Below, one piece after another: positions 1-7,758 of a stretch of 64,000 bases of DNA (within the stretch, counting starts at the first letter, position 1; every line of letters starts with the position of its first letter). The notes beneath the pieces were generated by a model. That model ran no database searches. It was given only the letters and a program-made list of their open reading frames with translations, and was not told the DNA's origin. Origin of the DNA: Mediterranea massiliensis (lineage in GTDB: Bacteria; Bacteroidota; Bacteroidia; Bacteroidales; Bacteroidaceae); assembly GCA_958402075.1 (NCBI GenBank), contig CATXSD010000003.1, positions 1 through 64,000 on the forward strand, read 5' to 3'. Made by a program: the position numbers and the translations under genes.

Positions 1-949
1 TCTGCATGGGCGGCAGGTTCGGGTTGGGGTTGGGCAGGCGGTTCAGGTCTTCCAGGTTGAGGTGCTTGTCTCCCGGCACCAGCTCGTTGCGGTCTATCCG
101 GTAGGCGTCCACCAGAAACTCCAGGAAGTCGTGGGGCATGGCGCGGTCGTACACGAAGCGGCACACGGCACCCGTCTTCCGTTTCTTTACTTTTGTCTTC
201 AGCTGTTCGATGATCTCGTTGCTGCTCGTGGCGTCGTCTATCAGGATGTCGGCGTCGCGCGATATCTTGATGCAGTAGCTGCTGTCCACCCGATAGCCGG
301 GGAAGATGGTGCCCAAGTTGGCCTTGATGATGTCCTCGATGAACATCAGGTAATAGTTTTTCCCCTCCTTGGGCAGTTCGATGAAGCGGGGCACCTTGCT
401 GTAGGGCAGTTTCATCACGAAGTATTCGGGAACGCAGGGAGCGTCTGGCCCTTCCGTCTTGGGATAGAGGCGGACGGCCAGGTACAGGCGGTTGTCACGC
501 AGGAAGGAGACGATGCGGTCCTTCGTCACCGGTACGGGGGCCAGGTAGGGGAAGATTTCTTCCAGGAAGAAGCGGCGTACGAATTCCCGGTGGAAGGGTT
601 CCACCTCCGGGCTCTGGTAGAAGACGATGTGATGCTTGCGCAGGGCGGGCAGAATTTTGGTCTCGTAGATACGGATACGGTCCTCCAGCTGACGGTTCAC
701 TTCGTCGTTGATTTCGTCCACCAGCTCGATGGCCGACTGTACGCTTTCCTCGTCTTCGGGCGTCTTGCCGGTGGCGATGGCCTTGTGGTCGGCCACCCGC
801 ACCTTGTAGAATTCTTCCAGGTTGGACGAATAGATGGAGATGAAGTTGATGCGTTCGTATAGCGGCAGAGTGTCGTCGTCGGCTTCGAGCAGGACGCGGT
901 AGTTGAACGACAGCCAGCTGATGTCTCGTTTGAAGAACTGATATTCCAT
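1..949 (-). CDS. ppk: polyphosphate kinase 1, N-terminal part (3' end outside window)
   Basis: Makes inorganic polyphosphate from the gamma-phosphate of ATP, reversibly, in the cytoplasm at the inner membrane. About 316 codons are open from an ATG at 947-949 to the window edge. The translation begins MEYQFFKRDISWLSFNYRVL and continues with PLYERINFISIYSSNLEEFY, the classic N-terminal and head-domain signature of PPK1. The family is about 690-700 residues, so a little under half is present; the phosphorylated histidine lies beyond the edge. A minus-strand -7 box (TACATTTG, 1030-1037) with TTTG at 1058-1061 lies about 80 bp upstream, overlapping the promoter of the divergent phosphoesterase gene. 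Identification is secure; the rest of the gene cannot be assessed. Confidence 0.93.
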   Translation of the reverse strand, partial: MEYQFFKRDISWLSFNYRVLLEADDDTLPLYERINFISIYSSNLEEFYKVRVADHKAIATGKTPEDEESVQSAIELVDEINDEVNRQLEDRIRIYETKILPALRKHHIVFYQSPEVEPFHREFVRRFFLEEIFPYLAPVPVTKDRIVSFLRDNRLYLAVRLYPKTEGPDAPCVPEYFVMKLPYSKVPRFIELPKEGKNYYLMFIEDIIKANLGTIFPGYRVDSSYCIKISRDADILIDDATSSNEIIEQLKTKVKKRKTGAVCRFVYDRAMPHDFLEFLVDAYRIDRNELVPGDKHLNLEDLNRLPNPNPNLPPMQ

Positions 950-1012
950 AACTGTAGATTTAGGGCGAAAGAGGGGAGAAGCTGATGGATTTCTGTCAAC
1001 TAATCCGGCTCT

Positions 1013-1061
1013 CTTAGGCGAATGTAAGGCAAATGTACTTACCTTTGCACACAAAAACAAA
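1013..1061. promoter_or_regulatory. overlapping divergent promoters, ppk (-) and yfcE-like gene (+)
   Basis: Minus-strand promoter: -33 TTTG (plus-strand CAAA at 1058-1061), 20-bp spacer, -7 TACATTTG (1030-1037). Plus-strand -7: TACCTTTG at 1040-1047, with only a weak -33 near 1013-1016. The two -7 boxes are 2 bp apart within a nearly palindromic 20-mer, GCAAATGTACTTACCTTTGC (1029-1048). Both match the Bacteroides sigma-ABfr -7 consensus; that the promoters exclude each other is inference. Confidence 0.6.
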
Positions 1062-1068
1062 TGAAAAG

Positions 1069-1560
1069 ATGATAAAAATAGGTTTGTTGTCCGATACACA
1101 CGGATATTGGGACGAGAAATACTTGCAATACTTCGAACCGTGCGACGAAATCTGGCATGCCGGCGACATCGGTTCGCTCGAGGTGGCCGAACGCCTGGCC
1201 GCCTTCCGCCCTTTCCGGGCCGTGTATGGAAACATCGACGGGCAGGACCTCCGCCGTCTGTATCCGCAGACCCTCCGCTTTACGGCGGGTGGCGCCGAGG
1301 TACTGATGAAGCACATCGGCGGTTATCCCGGCAAGTACGATCCCTCGATAGCGGGCAGTCTGCTCACGCGCCCGCCCAAACTCTTCATCAGCGGGCATTC
1401 GCATATCCTGAAGGTGAAGTACGACAAGACGCTCGGCATGCTCCACATCAATCCGGGAGCTGCCGGCAAGTATGGTTTCCATAAAGTGCGCACGCTGGTC
1501 CGCTTCGTCATCGACGACGGCGTGTTCCGGGACTTGGAAGTGGTGGAACTGGCGGGATAA
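1069..1560 (+). CDS. YfcE/MJ0936-family metallophosphoesterase
   Basis: 163-residue calcineurin-like phosphoesterase, presumably hydrolysing a phosphodiester in the cytoplasm; the natural substrate cannot be read from sequence. The metal-binding motifs follow in order: SDTHGYW near the N-terminus (DxH), HAGDIG (GD), YGNIDG (GNxD), and SGHSH (GHxH) near residue 120. The start was set at ATG 1069 because MIKIGLLSDTHG is the usual family beginning; a reading from 1033 would only add a tail lying across the promoter. The gene runs divergently from ppk and ends 8 bp from the convergent menA stop, leaving no room for a separate terminator. Family assignment is firm. Confidence 0.9.
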   Translation: MIKIGLLSDTHGYWDEKYLQYFEPCDEIWHAGDIGSLEVAERLAAFRPFRAVYGNIDGQDLRRLYPQTLRFTAGGAEVLMKHIGGYPGKYDPSIAGSLLTRPPKLFISGHSHILKVKYDKTLGMLHINPGAAGKYGFHKVRTLVRFVIDDGVFRDLEVVELAG

Positions 1561-1568
1561 TCATTCCC

Positions 1569-2471
1569 TCAGAAGAGGAGGGCGGCACAGAGCAGCAGGC
1601 CCATGAGCAGCATGTTCCGCGAAGTGGCACCCAGGATGCGGTTCAGTTCCTTGCCTTCCCGGATTTTTACCATGTGGCGCCACGTCAGGAAGTGGAGGCA
1701 GAGGTAGAGGCACGGTGCCCAGACGAATTCCGTCCACGTCAGTCTTCCGCTGCCTACCAGGCCGGTGCAGAGCGATACGGCCGCCACGCCCAGCCCCAGA
1801 TACAGGCCGGCTCCGAAGCGCTCTCCGTATCTCACCACCAGCGTCCGTTTCCCGCTGATACGGTCCTGCTCGCGGTCGCGGTAGTTGTTCACCATCAGCA
1901 GTGTGTCGATGACCAGCCCCGATACGAGCGACAGCAGGCACACGTCTCCGTTCACCTGCCCCGTCTGCACATAGTAAGTGCCGCCCACGGGCACGAAGCC
2001 GAAGAACACCAGCACCAGCACGTCGCCCCAGCCCCGGTAGGAGAGCACGGTGGTGTAGAGAAAGGCAAACAGCAGACACAGCACACCCAGACCTATCAGT
2101 TCCCATCCGCCGTACGGCAGTTTTCCCCAGACCGAATACAATACTCCCAGACCGCATGCACACGCCAGTGCCAGCACGACACCGATGCCGATGGTCATGG
2201 CGTGTGGCGTAATCCATCCCTCGGCACAAGCCCGCTGGGGGCCGAGGCGGTCACTGCGATCGCTCCCTTTCCGGAAGTCGAACAGGTCGTTGATGAAGTT
2301 GGCCGCCACCTGCATCAGAGCGGCAAACAGCAGGCACAGCACCGCTTCTTTCGCCTGGAACTGCCGGTCGGCAAAGGCCAGCGCACAGCCCAGCATCACG
2401 GGGACGACTGCTGCCGTCAGCGTCTTGGGGCGGGCGGCCAGAAGCCAGGCGCGGGGGGAGTTGGGGCGCAT
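1569..2471 (-). CDS. menA: 1,4-dihydroxy-2-naphthoate polyprenyltransferase
   Basis: Attaches the polyprenyl chain to 1,4-dihydroxy-2-naphthoate in menaquinone synthesis, in the inner membrane. 300 residues, usual for MenA, with about eight hydrophobic segments. The two UbiA-family Asp-rich motifs are visible: NFINDLFDFRKGSDRSDR around residue 60, and NNYRDREQDRISGKRT around residue 195. It lies 33 bp downstream of the DUF4493 lipoprotein run on the same strand, with no obvious -7 box between, so it may depend partly on read-through. It converges on the phosphoesterase gene. The start ATG at 2469-2471 gives MRPNSPRAWLLAARPKTL, typical of the family. Confidence 0.92.
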   Translation of the reverse strand: MRPNSPRAWLLAARPKTLTAAVVPVMLGCALAFADRQFQAKEAVLCLLFAALMQVAANFINDLFDFRKGSDRSDRLGPQRACAEGWITPHAMTIGIGVVLALACACGLGVLYSVWGKLPYGGWELIGLGVLCLLFAFLYTTVLSYRGWGDVLVLVFFGFVPVGGTYYVQTGQVNGDVCLLSLVSGLVIDTLLMVNNYRDREQDRISGKRTLVVRYGERFGAGLYLGLGVAAVSLCTGLVGSGRLTWTEFVWAPCLYLCLHFLTWRHMVKIREGKELNRILGATSRNMLLMGLLLCAALLF

Positions 2472-2504
2472 AAGTTGGTTATTGCTTTTTATTGGAAGAG
2501 TGTA

Positions 2505-3305
2505 TTACTGATATGGATTGATTTTCTCCGTCAAGGGGATTTCTTCGAGTAGCGTTCCATCCACCGTAACGCCCAGTGTGACAGTCGTACTGGTCGTATC
2601 CCCTTTTACTTTAATCGAGAGGGTATAGCATTTGGAGGGAGATAAAGCCAGTGTCCCGCTGTAAGATCCCTTGTAAGGAGAAGGCAGGTAGATAGTATAT
2701 GACAATTCCCGTCCCGCTTCGCCTACATTGAAATAGACCTTTCTATAGCGGTAATTCGTCTCGTTGAAGGTGAAAGACCGGTCGGGCGCATCGGTTGCAT
2801 GCAGCTCGATGGAGTAGGTGGGGAATATGCTTTCTATAAAGTTGCTGAAATCCACTTCTACAGACGAGTTTGCCATGCCGCAGTTCACCGTCACAGTTTT
2901 CGTTTCATTGGCGGTAACTGCAAAAGCCTCTTCTCCGTACATACGCACTTGGCCCCAATTTTGATTTGCGCTTTCTGCCTCTGCTTCCGTACAGTTCTCT
3001 GCCGTCAGCACATAGTCCTCACTGACCGCGCAGGTAAAGGTCGTTCCTGCGATGTCGCCATACCTCTTGTTGGTGAAAAGGGGAGTATCTCCCCGCTTGA
3101 GGTTAACCCGGAATTCTTTGATATCTTCCTCGTCGAAATAGAGTGACGACTTGGTAGTGATTTCTACGTTTGTCGTATCCACTACTGCGAAGCGAATCTC
3201 ACCGGTCCCTTCGTTCTGTATGGGGCTGTCTTCGTTCGTACAAGCGGTGAACGATAATAAGCCGATTAGGGAGAGGATGTATAGGGGTTGTTTATTCATT
3301 ATCAT
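2505..3305 (-). CDS. DUF4493-type surface lipoprotein (last of the seven-gene run)
   Basis: 266 residues, function unknown. Lipoprotein signal peptide ending in the lipobox-like SFTAC, with acidic residues just after the cysteine (CTNEDS), as in Bacteroides surface-exported lipoproteins. The mature head GEIRFAVVDT, followed by a threonine/lysine stretch (ITTKSS), matches the heads of four paralogues upstream. A cysteine-containing strand followed by GMANSSVEVDFS is the recurring DUF4493-like core. The C-terminus is beta-rich with no PCMD domain. The ATG at 3299 (MNKQP) is an alternative start. It is 22 bp downstream of the next paralogue and therefore probably cotranscribed. Role inferred: cell-surface structure or ligand binding. 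Confidence 0.8.
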   Translation of the reverse strand: MIMNKQPLYILSLIGLLSFTACTNEDSPIQNEGTGEIRFAVVDTTNVEITTKSSLYFDEEDIKEFRVNLKRGDTPLFTNKRYGDIAGTTFTCAVSEDYVLTAENCTEAEAESANQNWGQVRMYGEEAFAVTANETKTVTVNCGMANSSVEVDFSNFIESIFPTYSIELHATDAPDRSFTFNETNYRYRKVYFNVGEAGRELSYTIYLPSPYKGSYSGTLALSPSKCYTLSIKVKGDTTSTTVTLGVTVDGTLLEEIPLTEKINPYQ

Positions 3306-3327
3306 GACTATCTATTATAGCTAGTAT

Positions 3328-5130
3328 TTATTTATATTCTAATGTAAACTCATATAAACAGAGATAATCAATCTGTGCTGATATATTCGCATTATTATGA
3401 TAAAACGAGATATAAGAAAGGGCTGATGACAAATCTAATGTGCCTGTATAAGTAGCATAGGATTCTCCTGTATTATTGTCACCTTTACATGTATGTGTAT
3501 TATAATTGGTGGCTACTGATAAATTAGAAGGAGTTACTCCTATTTGCAAATCTATAGATTTACTTGAAACACTAATCAACCATGCACGATAATATTGAGC
3601 TTGGATTGAATAATCTACAGAAAGAGGTGTTGGTATATGGAAATTAGGAGAAATCAAGTAACCATTACTACCATCAGACTGAATCGTACATTTTGAATTT
3701 GTATATTCCACGTTGACCTTAGTCCACTTACTATTATTTAAGGCTGATTCATTTTTGTAAAAATTGAAACTATAAGGTATTCCCGTTACCTCACATTCTA
3801 CCGATGAAGTTGAATTACTGCCATCAAACGAAGCTGAAGTTGTCAAAGTCCGTTTTCCCCATTGAAGATTTTGAAATACCGGTGATTTCTCTGTTGAGTT
3901 TTCTCCGCTATCCAATGAATAGGTGGCACTTAATAAATCCGCATATTTTTCATTACCTAAAATATCTGGAGCGATATTTGTGGTCAGGGAGATATTAAAG
4001 ATACCGGAGCCGTCTGTTTCGTTTGCAGCTGCCGCTCCTTGGGATTGATAAACGGAATAGCTGGTTTGAGCGGAAACTTCTGCTTCAAAATTTGGCAGAG
4101 GCATCGTGATTGTTTTTGCCTCATTTGCTGTTGCTTCCTCGTTTACCTCATTTCCGTCAATGGTATAACTATATTTTAATGTATAATTCCCTTGTGGCAG
4201 ATATGGCCAGTTGTTTTCTATTGCCATTTCTCCCGTACTGTTGAAATCGCTGGTACTATAACTGCGTACCACTTCACCTGCTTCATTGACCAATGTAGCT
4301 TTCCAATTTGTAATCAGAGAGAGAGGAACATTGGATAAATCGCCAAAGGACAATGAAACCTTCGTACCGTTCAAATAGCCTGACTGGTCGGTTGTGTGTT
4401 CAGCTGTCGCATTCAGTCCAAAAGAGAATACAGGTATATCCGGATCACACTGAATCACGTACTTCGTCTGCGCAACAGCCGGAGAAACGACCGTCCATTC
4501 ATGCGAAGTCTCGTTTTCTAATAGGTTTGTTCCCTCGAACACAGCGGTTACTGATTGTCCGGCCTGTACGAACAGGTAGCTGTCCGATTTTTCCTTGTTC
4601 GCCAGTGTCATGGAGGCGTCTCCAGTCTTGACGGTCAGCTTCCAATCGGTATAATGGTTTTGCAGACTCTCGCTTACGGCAGGCGTCAGCATGGCGTTTG
4701 CCAAAGCCGCATTCAGGGTCGCTTTCGTTGACTTTCCGGGTAAAATCTGAACCTGGACAGATGTGAAGAAGTAGGGTGTGGCTTGTATCAGATTGTTTTC
4801 GCCGTAATAAGCGGTTACCGTATAGTCACCGGCCTTCAGTTCGATTCCTTCGGTCGTCAGTTCGCTGTATTTTTGGGGAAAGCCCTCCACAGATTCATTG
4901 CCCATCTGAATGTCAATCATGAAATCTTCAGCTTGCGGGATGAGGTCTTCGGGAAGGGAGCCTGCTTCTGCTCTGGTTGTAGAGGAAAGCTCCACGTCCA
5001 CATTTCCCAATGTCAGGCGCAGATAGCCCATGCCCTCTCCATATTCCTGGATAAGGTTTTCGCCGGAGCAACCTGCCATCATCCAGCAAAGGATTGTCAG
5101 TGTCAGGACTTGTTGTATAATCTTCTTCAT
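3328..5130 (-). CDS. large DUF4493-type surface lipoprotein
   Basis: 600 residues. Signal peptide and lipobox (MMAGCSGEN), then the shared head GYLRLTLGNVDVELSSTTRA. The region around residues 100-180 has the DUF4493 pattern: GDYTVTAYYGENN, a strand ending in a gap, then LANAMLTP. The remaining roughly 400 residues are beta-rich repeats with no recognised domain, ending in an all-beta C-terminal module (SIQAQYYRAWLISVSSKSI). The DNA for the C-terminal half (about 3330-4100) is clearly AT-richer than the N-terminal half (about 4600-5110), suggesting a mosaic gene. 17 bp separate it from the PCMD gene upstream. Function unknown. Confidence 0.8.
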   Translation of the reverse strand: MKKIIQQVLTLTILCWMMAGCSGENLIQEYGEGMGYLRLTLGNVDVELSSTTRAEAGSLPEDLIPQAEDFMIDIQMGNESVEGFPQKYSELTTEGIELKAGDYTVTAYYGENNLIQATPYFFTSVQVQILPGKSTKATLNAALANAMLTPAVSESLQNHYTDWKLTVKTGDASMTLANKEKSDSYLFVQAGQSVTAVFEGTNLLENETSHEWTVVSPAVAQTKYVIQCDPDIPVFSFGLNATAEHTTDQSGYLNGTKVSLSFGDLSNVPLSLITNWKATLVNEAGEVVRSYSTSDFNSTGEMAIENNWPYLPQGNYTLKYSYTIDGNEVNEEATANEAKTITMPLPNFEAEVSAQTSYSVYQSQGAAAANETDGSGIFNISLTTNIAPDILGNEKYADLLSATYSLDSGENSTEKSPVFQNLQWGKRTLTTSASFDGSNSTSSVECEVTGIPYSFNFYKNESALNNSKWTKVNVEYTNSKCTIQSDGSNGYLISPNFHIPTPLSVDYSIQAQYYRAWLISVSSKSIDLQIGVTPSNLSVATNYNTHTCKGDNNTGESYATYTGTLDLSSALSYISFYHNNANISAQIDYLCLYEFTLEYK

Positions 5131-5147
5131 ATAGGTCTGGTTTGTCT

Positions 5148-6809
5148 CTATTCGTATATCAGTTCAAAATTGTCAATCAGCAGTTTGCTTCCCACACCCC
5201 CGGTAAAGTAGTCGCCATATTTGCTGGCCGATGCTACAACCAGAATGTATTTTGGAGTACGGTCGGTGTAGCGGTAGTCCAGCACGAGGTCCTTTTGTTG
5301 GTATTGTGTGTCCGACTGCCCGCTGATGTATTCGGCATAGGCGATGACGTGCGAGTCATTCTTGTCGAACAGCTGCCGTTCGCTGGGGCGCGTGCGTATC
5401 TCCAACGGTTGGTCCCAGTCGGTAAGGGCAATGTAGATGTGGCAGGAGTCCGGCCGTCCTTTCAGGTAGCTATAGGAGTCTTCGCCCACCTTGTCGATAG
5501 TGGCCGAGGTGTATTTGTAGTGGATGCGCAGTTTGGAGGGGAACGAAGAAAATTCCCGTCCGAAGCTCAGTACACCGTTGGTTCCTACCGTCTTTACATA
5601 GCTTCCGGTGAAGATATTGCCTGCTGCAAACTTCAGGACCAGGTATTTCGATTCGAGGGAAGCTGCTTTCCCGCTGCCGTTGCAACTCTCTTCGGTAGGG
5701 ACGGAGTTGCTGTCGCTGATGGTGACAGCTCCCTTGTTGCCAGTGTCCCAGAAAGATTCTCCTCCCGATGCCCAGGGATTCCAGAGCTTGTCCACCTGGT
5801 GCCAGTTGTCAAAGCTCCCGTCGGTCAGTGGGGTGGCCGGTGCTGTGGTGAAAGTGCTGGTATAGTCGTTTGAGCCGCTTATCTGGATGGTATATTGGTA
5901 ATTGGTGCCCGGTTCCAGTCCCTGTATGGTAGTCGTATAGCTGGTGCCGTTGACATTGATGTCGGCATCTGCCACAGCGCTCCATTCGCTGTCCGTTTCT
6001 TTCTTGTAAGTGATGGTCGGACGTTTTCCGCTTTGGATGCTGCCGGAGAGACGCGCGCTGGTAGCTCTGGCAAATGTGGTGGCTTCATGTGTTGTTTCAG
6101 TGTCGGCATGATAGACGTAAACCGTCCATTTCAGACTGGTTTCTTCCCATCCTCGCGAGACGAAGAATGTACAAGGTTGTGAAAAGTCATAATAGCTGGC
6201 AGCCGTCGGGTCGGGGTATACGGAGCCATGTTCTCCTCCGAGTTTGAACGATGTCACTTTTATTTGGTCGAGAGGCTGTTCTTGGGCTACGTAGACGATG
6301 ACATTCCGGTTGATTTCGTCGATAACGGCATTTCCTATTTGGTTTTCCAGCACGATGTTGCGTGTGACGATTTGCTGGACTGTTATTTTCCAGATGTAGT
6401 CCTGATAGGTTTGCAGGGTGAGGTTGACGGGATGGGAAAAGTTCACCCGGGTATCCGAAGAAACGGGGATTGCATCCAGTGATTCAAAGCCGGTTGTCGG
6501 AAACTTGCTGTAGTTTGTACACAAGGTCGAGTCTATGACAAGGGCTGCATCGTTGCTGACGGTCAGTTTGGTGATGCGCAGCTTGGTCAGGTCCACGGTA
6601 TCGTCTACGTAGAGCGCTATGGTGCGGTCATTCTTGTTGATGGTCGTCTGGGTACTGCTGTTGCCGTTGGCATCGCATTGCCCTTCCACTTCGAAAGCGG
6701 TGATGCTGCCATCCACAATCGGATAGGGAATGTCGTTTTCTATCTTGCATGATGCGACTGTCAGCAGGCAGAAAATGTAATATAGGATTTTGCTATTCAT
6801 CGTTTTCAT
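5148..6809 (-). CDS. PCMD-domain surface lipoprotein
   Basis: 553 residues. Lipoprotein signal (LLTVASCKIEND). Residues about 25-240 form two DUF5018-like beta modules (for example IVLENQIGNAVIDEINRNV). A fibronectin-like module follows, with a GLEPGTNYQYTI signature, and then a C-terminal PCMD (putative carbohydrate metabolism) domain from about residue 325: DGSFDNWH, FWDTGNKGA, ending KYGDYFTGG and LLIDNFELIYE. The same C-terminal domain closes the protein encoded at 7759-9513. PCMD proteins are Bacteroidales surface proteins presumed to bind glycans; no enzyme activity is known to me. It sits between the barrel gene and the large DUF4493 gene with 16-17 bp gaps, so very likely one transcript. 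Confidence 0.83.
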   Translation of the reverse strand: MKTMNSKILYYIFCLLTVASCKIENDIPYPIVDGSITAFEVEGQCDANGNSSTQTTINKNDRTIALYVDDTVDLTKLRITKLTVSNDAALVIDSTLCTNYSKFPTTGFESLDAIPVSSDTRVNFSHPVNLTLQTYQDYIWKITVQQIVTRNIVLENQIGNAVIDEINRNVIVYVAQEQPLDQIKVTSFKLGGEHGSVYPDPTAASYYDFSQPCTFFVSRGWEETSLKWTVYVYHADTETTHEATTFARATSARLSGSIQSGKRPTITYKKETDSEWSAVADADINVNGTSYTTTIQGLEPGTNYQYTIQISGSNDYTSTFTTAPATPLTDGSFDNWHQVDKLWNPWASGGESFWDTGNKGAVTISDSNSVPTEESCNGSGKAASLESKYLVLKFAAGNIFTGSYVKTVGTNGVLSFGREFSSFPSKLRIHYKYTSATIDKVGEDSYSYLKGRPDSCHIYIALTDWDQPLEIRTRPSERQLFDKNDSHVIAYAEYISGQSDTQYQQKDLVLDYRYTDRTPKYILVVASASKYGDYFTGGVGSKLLIDNFELIYE

Positions 6810-6825
6810 TGCTTATAGAGGCGTT

Positions 6826-7680
6826 TTACAAATAGAAAGTCATACCGATGTTGATGGAAAAGAGGTTGATTTTGAAATTTCCCGATGAGGTCCGTCTCAT
6901 TCCTGTTTCCACTTGGTTGGTTTTCTGGTTTTGCCATTTGAAGTTATATCCCATGACTCCCACCGATACTTCTACGGCCGACCAGTTGGTGACGAAAGCA
7001 CTCATACCCGGTGCAATACCAATCTGCAGATTATGGGCCTGTTCATAGGTTCCGTCATATTCGGTGCCCGACCCTGTTGAGTTTTTGCCGACTCCGTAGG
7101 CATACGTCAGGCGTACTTCGTTGAAGAGACCGAAGATTTTGCTCTTGCCGATAGGCATATAAGTACGCAGGAAGCCTGATACCTGGTATTCGTGTTCCAG
7201 ATAATACAGGTCCTTGAGGTTAATGTTGAAATCTTCGCCCAGATTCAGTTCGAAGTTGGCCATATCCAGATAGGTACGGTTGTAACCGAAGCGCAGACCG
7301 GCGGCCATGTTGTCCTTGAAGAAGTAGCCAACGTACGGGCTTACGTTGAAGGTATATCCCAATCCCTGCACATTCTTTATGACAAGAAAGTTCAGGTTGT
7401 CTTCTTCGTGTTCAGAGTAGGAAACTGTACCTCCCGTCATCCATTGTCCTTTGGGGATGAAGACCGTCTGCATGATGCCACGGTCTATTCGTTCGGGGCG
7501 TTCTACCCGCTTCTTTTTCTTTTTCCCTATCACCTTCTCTGCATAATAGGTGGTAGCGGTCTGGATATTGATCAACGTGCTGTCCGATGACCTTTTTTCA
7601 GGTTGTCTGTCCGAATTGCCTTGTGCGTAAAGGGCGTTTCCAAAGGCAAACAATAATATAAGTGGCAGCAGTTTTTGCAT
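6826..7680 (-). CDS. outer-membrane beta-barrel protein
   Basis: 284 residues. Cleavable signal peptide (LLFAFGNALYAQ), a charged linker containing KKKKKRVERPER, then a small barrel of about eight alternating amphipathic strands (GGTVSYSE, NVSPYVGYFF, AAGLRFGYNR, QVSGFLRTYMP, EVSVGVMGYNF), ending in INIGMTFYL with an aromatic/Leu C-terminus suited to BAM insertion. It resembles OmpX/OmpW-like barrels but no specific family can be claimed. It is the only integral outer-membrane protein in the lipoprotein run, so it is a candidate anchor or export partner. The gene begins directly after a strong hairpin terminator (7688-7738), so its expression probably depends on read-through. Confidence 0.78.
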   Translation of the reverse strand: MQKLLPLILLFAFGNALYAQGNSDRQPEKRSSDSTLINIQTATTYYAEKVIGKKKKKRVERPERIDRGIMQTVFIPKGQWMTGGTVSYSEHEEDNLNFLVIKNVQGLGYTFNVSPYVGYFFKDNMAAGLRFGYNRTYLDMANFELNLGEDFNINLKDLYYLEHEYQVSGFLRTYMPIGKSKIFGLFNEVRLTYAYGVGKNSTGSGTEYDGTYEQAHNLQIGIAPGMSAFVTNWSAVEVSVGVMGYNFKWQNQKTNQVETGMRRTSSGNFKINLFSINIGMTFYL

Positions 7681-7687
7681 AAGATTT

Positions 7688-7738
7688 CAAAAAACAAGTA
7701 TAACCGGAGGAGCAGGGACGGGCCCTGCTCCTCCGGTT
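7688..7738 (-). terminator. internal hairpin terminator/attenuator in the lipoprotein operon
   Basis: Perfect 16-bp GC-rich stem (arms 7702-7717 and 7723-7738, 5-nt loop). On the minus strand it is followed within 7 nt by six T's (plus-strand A run 7689-7694). It lies between the stop of the 7759 gene and the start of the barrel gene, and only about 20 bp remain before that ATG, so no new promoter fits. It probably sets a ratio between the three upstream and the four downstream genes. Confidence 0.8.
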
Positions 7739-7758
7739 TGGGGGTTAATGATCTCGCT

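Noticed and set aside
62..862. 266-codon plus-strand frame at the left edge
   Set aside because: Antisense to ppk, whose N-terminal signature is clear on the minus strand.
1033..1068. 12-residue extension of the phosphoesterase
   Set aside because: It overlaps the -7 box at 1040-1047, and the family begins at MIKIGLLSDTHG.
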